Assembly (NCBI RefSeq): GCF_001577835.2
Contig: NC_029527.1
Location: 13,668,936 to 13,732,935 of the forward strand
Origin: Coturnix japonica
Taxonomy: Eukaryota; Chordata; Aves; Galliformes; Phasianidae
Length of the DNA: 64,000 nt
Direction: 5' to 3'
Part shown: positions 49,108-60,651 of the stretch, in pieces
How the letters are laid out: each line of letters begins with the position of its first letter
Position numbering within the stretch: position 1 is the stretch's first letter
The notes under the pieces: generated by a model
Told to the model about the DNA's origin: nothing
What the model saw: the letters and a program-made list of their open reading frames with translations, nothing else
The model's database searches: none
Position numbers and translations under genes: made by a program

Positions 49108-52100
49108 TGGATCTGAGATCTCAGTGTATTGGGGTTACTCAGAGGGAAAGCTGTGGTGTTTCTCATCTCCAGGAGGTAGCATCTTCTCATCTCTCCCACT
49201 GCTGGGCTGGGCAGGGACGTGGGCAGTGGGAGGCTGTAGGTGCAGCTCCCACCCAGCTTGCAAGGGATGAGTGCAACTTCCTGCGTCACCTATGGGCGAG
49301 ATACTACAAAGGACGAATGACCCCGCTCAGCCTCCTCGCTCTGATCTCCTGCCAGCTCCCATTTCCACAGCCACTAGTGCAAAGGGCAGCTCATTGTTGC
49401 AGAAATTCACATGGGTTGCTTTTATGGTAAAGATCAAACGAAAGCAAAACCCCAGCAATGCAGGCTGGGGCTGGCTCCCTGCCGCAGCAGTGAGCGCCGT
49501 GCTGGGAAGATGTGCTTCATCCCTTCAGCATCTCTCTATTTGGGGACATGGACCACAGATGGGGGTGAAACCCAGGGGCACAAGGCTGTGATGTTTTCCA
49601 TGCCTCTCCGCTCACCAGAAGCCAACATCTCCTGTCCCCAAAAGTCCCACAGAAGCAGCTCTGCCCCAGGCAGCATGGTTGTGGGGATGAGCTGAGTGAG
49701 ACCATCACTGAATGAGTGCTTCATATACTTTATTGATGACTTGACAATATTCTCACACTCTATGGCTCTATTTTAACCCTGTGCTGGAATAATACCAGCA
49801 GATAAACCCCAGTGGAAACCAGTCCAGCCACTATACTTGCAAAAACACGTTCTCACACATCCAGTAGCATCATCAGGGTGAGTGGCCCTTTGCCCTGGGA
49901 GAGGGGCTGGGTGCTTGCCAGGAAGCAGCCACACTCCCACTCTACAGGCTGCATTTTCAACTGCTGTGTAGCAAATCCGTTTCCAGCACATTGCGTTGAA
50001 AGTAGGGTTCAAGAAGACAGAAGTAAGCTCCAACGTTCAAGATGCTTGTGTTCTTTGAGTAAAACCTCCTCCAAACCCCGCTGAGTCTGAAGAAGGCCCA
50101 CAGTTGACTTCTGCAGGCGCTGTGTGAGCACCCAGGGGCTGCTGCCAGTGGAGTGCTGCCATTTGTGCTTTGCAAGTGTTGTCTCTTTCATATTGCTATT
50201 AACTCCAATCATGGCCCATTAATTCAGGAACTCCTTGGTGACAAATACAACTTGGTGCCATGATGTTCATGTGCAGCAGCAAGGAACAGTCCATCATGTG
50301 TTCCCAACCTCATGCCACTACAGAGCCTCATTTCCTAATGCTGTTCTTCCTGCAGCCAGCCCATGCAGCAGATAAATGAGGAACAGGTATTCTTATGATT
50401 GTCATAAGAAGACCACAGCCCAGCCAGGCTCATCTTGCAAGGGAGGAGGTTTGAGTCCTTTTTCTGAGAAGCACTGGGATGTCAGCTCGAGGCCCCCCAG
50501 CACACAGCTGCAGGAACTACTGGCTGCATACAGACTCACGGATGCATGGAGCAGTGGGCAGGTAGTGCTCCATCTCTTTCTAAAACCAGCTCTTTCTAAA
50601 CGCAGTTGCTCAACTTCCTGCAGCAACGAGGAGTGACTACACTATAGATGAAGAAATATTTCCTTCAGTTTACCCTAAATCCCAGCCAGTGATGTAACTA
50701 GCAATTCCTTGTTTTGGTGTTGCTGAATGCTGCGATGAGGTTCTCAATGGATTCTCCAGGGACTGCTCCAGGGGATGTTCAAAACCCATGTGAAATCCTT
50801 TTCATTTTCCCATTTCAGTCCCCATGACAGCTGCCACCACAGTATCCTTGCACTTCGTCTTGCCAATGGCAGCAGTTGGAGCTGGGACACATCCAGCTCG
50901 TTTTGCTACCCTGTCTGAGATGGAATTTTAAGCTGCAACTTCTCTATGTTTAACAAGCATTCTGTCAAGGGCCCATACCCATCCCTTGTTTGGTCAGGAA
51001 GCTGCTAAATGCTTGTTCACATCATAGTGATAATGAGAAAAGGTCTTCCATTTTGCATCTTCCATTACACAACTGCACAAATCCAAAGCAGCTGACCTTT
51101 CCTTTCTCTTTCCTCCTCCTATATGAATGAACATTAATAGCTGAGACTTCCCCTCCTCTGCTCTCCTACTCTGCCCTTCCTGAGTACAGCTCAGAGCTAC
51201 GTGGTCAATGATTTGCACAGATCTGAAAAAAGCACAAGCAATTTTCATAGATGGGGATTTTACTTTTCCTCAGCGGCATAAACAGGATATTTTGCTCAAA
51301 ATAAAACTAAATGCCCCAGCATTATCTATCATGCACATAATATTCTCCAACTGAATGTTCCTTTTTGCATGATATTAAACACAAACTCCGGGAAATACAA
51401 CTTGTTTCAATAGATAAGGAATTTAAAGGAATCACTCCATGCGTTATCGTCTTTATCGACATCCTAAACTTTCCCCAGCAGAAAGCTGCCCAGAATGAGG
51501 ACAGCGAGAGCAAGCTCATCTCACAGCATCCAGGAACCAACTGCATCCCATGGGAGCTGGGGCTTTCCTTTAGCCTTGGAACCAACGAACTTGGAGCTTT
51601 GGCTGCGTATGTTTATGTTTCCATCCCTGATCCAATGTCAGCTGGACAAAAAAACCCAAGGCTCTGGGGGCTTTCTGTGCACAAGGACAAGCTCCCAGCC
51701 CACTGCTGCCTGGACAGCAATGCCTGCAGAAGAAATACTAGCTGATGCCTGGTATCCACACACCGACCGGCAACACCAGGATTGGCTCTGCAGGAAAAGC
51801 TGTAGCTGCAGCACAGAGAAGCCTTTGAAGTTGACATTAGTGGGGTTGGGGCTGGTTTGAACTGTGGAGGAGAAGCGATACGAAAAGAAAAGGCTTTTAT
51901 GCTGACAGTCAAGCTTAAGTCTGCCCTCACTACATGCGAAGTGTGAGCTCGAAACTTAAAGAGGGGAAAATGAAAGGGCTGGATTCAGCGGACACACAGC
52001 TCAAGCTCGGCTGTCAGGGGAATAAAGCCTTTGATAAAGAACAAATCCCATCCTCAGCTATTCCCACGGGTGGCACCAGCTTCAGCAGCTCCAAGAGCCA

Positions 52101-55100
52101 GGCTGTGCCATCAAGGCAAGCACTCAGCATCCTCCCATGCACTTCTGCTCCTCCATACTCACAGGCAGTATAGTGCAGAGTGTGCCCTCAGCATCACAGC
52201 TCCCTCCAGGTCCTACCACAGCTCCAGCAGTGAAGATTCATTCACAAAATGCTCATGTAGCAACAGCACGTCACATAGTCAAAGCTGGACCTTGAGAGAG
52301 AGAGAAAGAAAAAGAAAGCAGCTTATAATTACTTGGGTTATATTTGCCTTTCCAAAGGGCATAACATTTTATGTGATTCATTAAGATCAGGGCCTTGGGT
52401 GTATTTGTGAAGGCCGTGCTGGCAGAGAAATTAATCATCCAAAGGCATGGGGCTGGGTTTGATGGTGGTTCCCATGCCACCCGGCCCTTGGGGACACTGC
52501 GGTGCCAGCGCTCGGCTCCAGGCACTACAGCCCACAGCCATCCCCGAGGTACTCATGTTCTCCTCTCCACAGCTCTTGTGTTGTTGTGATAGCAATCAAA
52601 GTGGTTTAATTAGAAGGAAAGAGCTGAACCACCACAGCTCTGCTGTAATGTGGCTTGCGGGTATTTTTGGTCCCAGTCCCAACAGTTGGTGCTTCCATGT
52701 AGCAGCCAGGGTGGGACCATAGGCTCAATGATAGGATGTGCTGGGCAGCTGCCAAGGTCAGGGCTGGGGACTGGCAGCCCTTCTGCAAATGCTCAGGCTG
52801 CATCCAGGTGGGTCAGAGCTGGGGGTAAGCAATGCATGTATACAACAGCTGATCTCAGCCATGGTATTTTTGAGATTGTTTTATAATAAACTCAAAGATC
52901 TACTGCTGTTCTATTCCTGCATAGCTGCATGAGTAATTACTGCTATACAGCAGCCTAACCTTTCGAGTATTTGCATTTCACATTGCATCCTTACTGGGAA
53001 TAAGAGGTAACTGCACTCATCTGCAAAATGCCTCCGGTAACATTGATCATCAGGGGAATAGCAGAGTAAGGTGCACGCTGTGTGTGTCACAGTGCCACTT
53101 CCCTGTCACTTCAGCTCTGTTTGCTTGCAGAAAACTGCACTCCCTCCTTCAGTTCTAATTTCCTGCAGGAGGAGCAGAGCCACAGAGGGTTTTGCTTTGT
53201 GAGATGCTGCTGAGCTCTCTGACAGCAGCCTCTGCTCCATCAGCAGGAGTTGTTCTCTGTGCTGGGGCAGGAAAGGAGGCCATGAACTGGTGCAAGCATC
53301 CCTGGGGCAACGTGTCTTTTGGCACAGGGTGAGTCTCTGATGAGTTCATTTGGTAAGATCTTGCAGACTTTCCACAAACACATTCCTGACATAGGAGCAG
53401 AGAGACAGCTCCTAAAACCTTCACAAAGGTGGCATTACCTCCGTTCTTCCATACAGAAATGGGGTTTGATCCAAATGTTATAGGAACTTTTCTGAACACT
53501 TCAATGTCTTTTTGATGAGAAGCCTTGGTCCTTCTGGCACAAACATCCCTCCCCAGTGCTAAATCTCATTAGGAGTTGAAAAGACTGATGGAAACCGCAC
53601 CACTGTAAGGGGAGGAAGGGCTGGGGTTGTTGCTCTTGTTTCCAGAGCATGAAATAAGGTATTGAATAATGAGTTTTTCTGGTGTTGCTTGAGTTCTGTG
53701 GGCAGATTGCTACAGCTGATTCCTAGCCACACACTGTACAAACTCACAAGCAAGCTCCCTCGGTGGCACATCAGGTCAGGGAGGCCCACCCTGGCCTTTT
53801 GTGCACAGGGAGGTAAAAGGTGCAAGTGCTGAGCACTAGGGCTGTAACCCCCAGCCAGGTGGTGCTGGCACAAAGCATCGCTGTGGGTGGGATACGCCGT
53901 GCTGAGTGGCTGCAGACTGGGCAGGGGCTGCCAAGCAGGCGGGTGCTCTCAGGGCAGCAATGGTCATCCACAAACGCCCCAGAGGAGGAAATAATAACCG
54001 CAGACTTTCTCAGCTCAACACCGCAGGGCTGGCCACATTACGACTGAACTTTCCCCATTCAGACTCAGGTTTCATCACATTAAGAAGAAACAGAAGAAAG
54101 GCTGGAACTGGAGAGGGGATGGAAAGAAACAAAGAGCAGAGCAAAGCAGCATTAGTCATTAGAAATAACATGTCAGGAGATCCTTTTCAAAAATAACATA
54201 AACAGCTCACTTCGCTTCCTACGTCAGAAATGGTGATTCCATATCTGTTATTCTAGAGAAAGGGATGTTAACTATTAATAATACATACAGACATTAAAGG
54301 AAGCAGAGAAGTGATGTTACACGGGTAAGTGAACTGACAATACACGATCTTCAGCTACACTGATTATTATTAAGCATTTAAAGAGCATCTTAATAAGCTT
54401 GCAGCAAGACAGAAGCCCTCCTTCAGAATGCTGTGCTCGTACCTACAACAGAACCAGATTTTCTCAGGGCAGGTGTGCAGCACAGGCTGGCCATGACTTC
54501 TGAGAGACCCTCTGTTCTTTCAAATTCCAGCTCGTACCTCACATTCATCCACCGCTCTGTTCTGCCTGCCCACCCCTGACTCTGCATCAAATATATTTTC
54601 AACTTGTCCTAATGAAAAATCTGTGAAGCAACAGGAACGAGGACAGGAGAAAGGCAGGCAGCAGAGCAGCGAGGGGCTGTCTGGGTGGGGAGCAGAGCAT
54701 GGAAAGGGGCAGCAGCTCAACCTGTCTTCATTTTGCTGTTTGAATGTATTTTCCTCCCTTAACTTTACAGCCCTTGAGTCCATTACTCCTCCTGTGAAGC
54801 TGAAATTATGGGGAAGAATGGATCAGTGCATTTACTCGGTATCGTTATGTGTCAAGTACTATAGAAGTATTAAATTGGGAAGGAAATTTTAAAACCATTC
54901 TCCTGACATGAGTCACAGGAGTAAGCTATCAGGAGCCATGTCACAGGCTGGCAAGAAACATACAGCATCTTTACGACTCTTCCTTTTATAGAGCCCAAGC
55001 CATAAACAATAGAAACAAGGGAAGGGAGCGAATGTCATTTCATTAGAGTAAACGTGACATAAATTTAATAATGAATAATAGCTGTTATCTATAAAAATAT

Positions 55101-56193
55101 GAAAAGCCATTTTCAAAATCATTAGCTCTAATTGCAAATGAATTTTGAAGCTTCTTTTCTATTTTGCATCTCTGTAATGAACTCTGATAAATTCAAGGGA
55201 CTACATGTTAAATAAAGAGATAGAAGAGTCTAATTTGCTGCTTCATTAAACTGGCTTATTTCTAGAACATCTTGCTGTTGCTCTGAATTTCCCATCTCTG
55301 GAAGGTGGAGACAATGGAGCTATCTGTCTCTAATGTAGTGTGGCACGCAATTAGGGATTCAAAAGGATGTGAATCTCTTTCCATCAGAGATACATGCAGC
55401 GATTATTATTTTATTACCAAATACTGTCAGCATTACATATTTCCAACGGTTACTGTGACACCCGACTTGCATGTTAAGTTTGCACAAAGCGTTATAAAAA
55501 AAGTCAGATGGAGTTTATTTATACCACATTATTCCTTCTTACGTAGGCCTGCACAGAGTCTGGTACAGCTGAACGTTCGTGGAGTTCAACACTGAACATT
55601 TGTAGTCAGAATATAAAGATGATGCTCTGTCGTGTGGATGCGGTTTTAAGGCAGTGATATAGCACAAGCTCAACCTTACAAACCATGGTCACAAATCAGC
55701 AAAGAAGTATATCTGAACCTCTGTTCAGCAAAGCACTTATACACATGAATCTCAGACACTGTCCTTTGCAGGGATAAATTTTAATGCAACTAAAGGTCTT
55801 TCAGCTTCAATTAAAACTTACCTTCAGCGTTAGCCCCAAAGGTCTCTAACCTCTGCTTGCACCAAGTGGCTCTGGCTACAAGCAGGTACACAACAGAAAA
55901 GTGGTTGAAAAGGACCTGGAAACACAAACAGATTTTAGCTTTGAGCTTATAAAGATGCTTTCTTAGATGCAGTATGAGCTTAGGTTTTATAACATGGCAA
56001 GTAATCCACAGGAAAGACTCACCTGGTAAACTGAAACACATAAAAAAGACATGATTTAGGGTGGTATTCTATCTCCATATATCTATTTCATACCTCTACA
56101 TACACATATTCCCCTTCACATACATACCGTGTTATCAGCATTATCACACGTGTACAATGGGATTACCAAACCAGGTCTGCAAAGTCCTACTTA
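49108..56193. other. Gene-free DNA, no gene seen
   Basis: No exon, RNA gene or recognisable transposon. A short purine microsatellite (GAGA/GAAA) lies near 52293-52318. The part from about 55050 to 55560 is AT-rich with homeodomain-type cores and is raised as a finding. In mammals the region beyond PROK2 is a long gene-poor interval before RYBP, which fits. Confidence 0.45.
52293..52318 (+). repeat. GA-rich microsatellite
   Basis: gagagagagagaaagaaaaag-type purine repeat. Confidence 0.75.
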
Positions 56194-56291
56194 CATAGAA
56201 TCATTAAGTTTGGAAGAGACTTCTAAGGTCACCAAATCCAGCCATTGACCCATCAGCACCGTGCCCACTGAACCATGTTCTGAAGTACCAC
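56194..56291 (-). mobile_element. CR1 LINE 3' tail remnant
   Basis: Read on the plus strand this begins 'catagaatcattaagtttgg', then 'aagagacttctaaggtcacc', 'cagcaccgtgcccactgaac' and 'catgttctgaagtaccac'. That is the usual reverse complement of a CR1 end. It becomes unrecognisable after about 100 bases. It is old. Confidence 0.8.
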
Positions 56292-59200
56292 AGAGAACTT
56301 TATCTTGGAAAAAGCACTACACAGCCTCCACTCTGGATTTCATCCTCTTCTGAGCTCTACCCCACTGGAGCATCACGAACAGAAAGCTAAAGCAAACAGG
56401 ACCCAGGCTTTCTTGTCCTGCCTTACACTGATACATATGTGTTGTGCTGACAGGAGACTGTCACCTCTGTGAAAGTATCTACGCATGGGTCAGGTCAGGT
56501 GTCGCACACATGTCCAAGGAGAACATGATGAGCGCCATTCAGATTCCCATGCAGATTGCCAATGGTGTGTGCTTTCCTGTCTCACCATTAATGTCAGAAC
56601 TGAGTGACACAGCTCAACTTAAAAGTTTGTGGTACAAGGGAAGATGGATCCAGCCTTGACAGTTCTTTGCATAACTGTGATCACTTTCTCATGGAGAAGG
56701 GAGTCTCTAGCCAATCACATAACCCAAATTGCTGTGCCAGCATAATGGAGACCAAGAGCTGTACTATAATTTATAACTACACAGAGTAAAAAGGAGGGAA
56801 AGAAACTACCCAGAATATTGGACTTGAGAATTTAAACTCACAAGTCAGGACATTCAAAATCATGGCTCCCACAGCACCCATAACTTAGCTCCCTGCACGT
56901 ATGTAGCATGTACTGCTGGGTAGGAGCTCATATTTATGCCTCGCTCTTGCTCTGCCAGAAACAGAGTTATGGCTGCTGTGGGAACCATCAGTTTGATTTT
57001 CATGACTTTTGTGCATTGAACCTTTAAAAAAGGGAAAAAAACTCACCTGTTTGGATGGTGGCAAATGGTTCTCCTCCATTTGCCCATATTTCCACTTCGT
57101 CTTCTCCCCTCCTGCCCTTTCAGGCCCAGGTAAATCTATGGATTTTACAAAATCAGAGAGGAATAGTTGTTGAAAAGAAGTGACCTGTGCTTTCTTTGGA
57201 AGAGATGACATCTTTGCATACAGTCCTGACCCGCACAGGACCTTGGCAGGAGGCTGCCTTAAAAACACAACAGCCTTGGGAGTGAGTTTGTATTTACAAA
57301 ATGGCATTCACAATCACAGTGCCTTGCAATGAACTTTCACTAACCTCCTAGACTCAGCTAACTGGAAGACATTTACAACACTGGTTCTAAATTCATCAAG
57401 ATGAACATAATCACAAATGGAGCAAGCAATGGTGAAAGCCTGAACCTCTATTTCAGAGGCATTTACCATCACCAGTTGCACTGTGGCTTTGGAGAGGTGA
57501 AGAAGACTGCATTTTCCCTTTCTGTCTGAAGCAGTAGTAGCTCTTATGTGGCCTTTTTGCTGGAAATGCTACTTGGGAGATTGGCACATACCTTCAAAGA
57601 AATTTTCTTCTGTTTCTCTTCTCAGCGCTATTAAGTAATGCCTGTTGCAGTGGCTCAGATGTGGTTGCAGCGAGGGGAGCCGTGCCTTTGCCGAAGGCTG
57701 CACAACCAACACGAAGCTTCCTGATGGCTTGGATAAACTTTGGATTGAGTCCTAAATTGCTTCACCTCTTCAGCTTCTCCACTGCCTCCCCAGCATTCCC
57801 ATCACAGTGCTGACAGCCCCTGTATAACAGCAGCAAACACAGCAGTGCATGTGTCCAGGCCCTGCTCACAGCTAACTGCAAGGAAGGAAAAAATAGGCAG
57901 TGCTGACAAGGTTAACATGCGGTGTTTTGAAGTGCTGGTGCACACTGCTGGGATGGTTGGTTTTGTGACCAATGTTTCCCATTCCATTGGGTCATTTATT
58001 TGTAGGAGGAAGAAAAGAAAAGAAAATTAACCTGGACACTGCCTCTGTCTCCCTGCACAGCAATGCTTTCCTGTGGAGGCCCCACTGATTAAAAAAAATG
58101 CTTTTAATTTGACTTCCTGGAACATTATGTTATTTTCAACTCCAATATGGGTTTATTTCAGGCATATTTCAGGAGCTTTGAATGAACAAAGATGCAAGAA
58201 AATGTATTACATTTGGGAAAATCATACAAATGGTAAATGTCTTTTCAAATAAGTTATAATGATATTTCAAGGGCAGTTTAGACCTATTCAAATCGCATAT
58301 TCTCATTACCATTCTTAGCAAGAAGCATAAGTCCTTCAATCTCTGTGTAGTTTTGCTACTCTCTCCCCACAATTTTCAATTTCCTTACAACTATTCATCT
58401 GATTTATTATTTCCCTCCTGTATTTCAAATGCACTGTAACCCCATACATTTGTTTCACTCTCTCAGTTTCAATACTCAAGGTCGTTAATACCCCCCAAAT
58501 CTTCTTTGCTTATAACACAACTTTAAATGTGCTCTTTCTTGCCCAATGGCTTGTTACGCAATTACCGGTGCCAATATCATCTTGTTTTTATAGTTTTATG
58601 ATTAAAGAGATAAAAATGAACTCAACTGAATAAAAGGTAAGAGCATGCTTGCAATATCTGTGGCAAGGCTGCTGCTGCTCCTATTGCACAGACGATACGG
58701 AGAGATGCAAAGTTAATCTTTTTCAGCACGGTCCCTGAAAGTTAACTAAGACAAAATGAATTATGTAGCCCTAACATTTGGCCCTTCTGATTAAGTACTG
58801 CTTAAACACGTTTCAAGTTTTAAATCGATCACTTTGCACAGGGAGGCAAGGTGCACATCAGTCGGGATGGTCTGAGTTTGCCTTGAAAACTGAGCATCCT
58901 CAACAGCAGTGTCTCCAAGTGCCACCCCACAGCTTTGCCTCCACAGCCCAGTCGTCATGCCCCAAGCCATCCCAGCTGGGAACCACACAAGGCCCCAAGG
59001 ATGCTTGCCCCTTCCCTAGGAAGGAGAGCGCACCCTGAGACAGAGAGCCTCTGGGCAGCTTGCTCCAGGTGCAGGACTGAGCCATCTCCCCTCTTTCCAC
59101 ACCCTGTACCTTCTCAGCTTTCCAAGGCACAGCTGAAGCAGGGAGCCCCAGGAGCTCTGCAGGGCTGAGGGAGGAGTGCACTCACTGGATGAGGAAACCA

Positions 59201-60541
59201 GACACAGCAGGGACGCATCCGTTTTCCCTCCTGCTAGCCCAAACCCTCCCTTTGAATCACAGCTTTGGCTTAAAAATGGGAGGTTAATGTAAACATATAG
59301 CTTGCTTTCAGCCCGAGGTGCACAGTTCCTTCCTCTCTACTGAAAGTTGTTATTTTTTTTTCCCCATGCAACCTACAGACACAGAATCACACCCAAATAC
59401 AGCAGACCTTGCCCTTCTCTCCTGGGAGATACAATGCACCACCACCTGGATACTGCTGTCACATCTGGCTGGTAACAAAGCAGGCCCCTGTAGTTCCTGG
59501 AAAAGATAAGTTAGATACAGCCTCAAACCAGCCCTAGCCACATCCACTCTCCCTTACCCTACAGCATCAAGCAAATGTTGCACGAAGTTACCACCCCTTA
59601 TCATGGCAAGAGGAGGCACTGCTACACCCAGTCTCCAGGCAAGACCCCTCCAAGCTGAGCTCTCCTCCTCAGAGACCTGCTCATTTAACATCCTCTAACA
59701 AGGGCTACAGCCCCACGCGGCTGACTGGCTCGGTGCTAACAGACCATTAAAGCACTCATTAGGGAAGGGCTGTGCTTGCTCTTTGGCCTTCGGAGCTCAG
59801 ATGAGTTGCCAGCTATGCTCCTTGAGGAGCATCCTTAAGAGAATAATGTCTGATGATAAATTTACAGCTACAGCAACTGCATGCTAAGTGCGTTTTACCC
59901 CAGCTAGTCGTGTGTCACAAGTTGTCAGTACAGATTGGTGGGAAACGGGTATGAAATATTCATGAAGTTATCAATGGCACCGAGATACCCAGTTAATTAT
60001 GCTGCTTAGCACTTCCTCGCAGGCTTAGAGTGCCCAGCCCCACTTCCTCGTTAAGGTAACTACGGTTTGATTGTGCCTTTGTGGCAGCCTCCGAACCACT
60101 GACACACTGCTTTGCTCTTGGACCAACTCCATCTTAATTAGCTCTGCTGCCACTGGAATTAAGCGACATGTTGTAGAAGTCACTTAAATTAACTTCCGAC
60201 TCTTCCTCAGACAGATGGGGCCTCAGTACTCGTGCCTGCCTATTACGTTTGTTTAATCATTCTTTAAAGGACTGTCACAAACAGGCAGCATGCCGTAACG
60301 TGTGGCTGCGTCAGAAATGTGACCTTATCTCCAGAGCGTTCTGAAAAAGAATGTGTTTCTTAGAAGGTATCTGCATTTCTCAAGGCAACACATGCTGAGA
60401 GGGACTACAGCATCGCCTTCCCAAAGCTGGCTGCTCTGCTAGCAACTGCAGGACAGCTGGAAGAAGCCCAAATGATGCAGGGTGGGGTATTCTTAAGCAT
60501 AACAACCCACATTTTAGACTAAATGTACTTTAATTTGAATT
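56292..60541. other. Gene-free DNA, no gene seen
   Basis: No exon, RNA gene or transposon recognised. The stretch 59700-60340 has the look of conserved regulatory DNA and is raised as a finding. Confidence 0.45.
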
Positions 60542-60560
60542 TAAAAAAAAAAAAAAAAAA
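60542..60560 (+). repeat. Poly-A run
   Basis: About 19 consecutive A, some 25 bases upstream of the short CR1 tail. Confidence 0.8.
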
Positions 60561-60587
60561 AGACTTCAAGCAGTTTCTACAAGCATT

Positions 60588-60651
60588 ATGGTTTGACTCA
60601 ATGGTCCTGAAGGTCTTTTCAAACCTAAATGATTCCCCAGTTCTGTGATTA
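60588..60651 (+). mobile_element. CR1 LINE extreme 3' tail
   Basis: 'tggtttgactcaatggtcct', 'gaaggtcttttcaaaccta' and 'aatgattccccagttctgtg' are the last 60 or so bases of an older CR1 with a decayed ATTCTATG end. Only the tail remains. Confidence 0.75.

Noticed and set aside
48852-49108. Phenylalanine- or lysine-only frames at the poly-T tract
   Set aside because: Translation of a homopolymer with an assembly join, not a gene.
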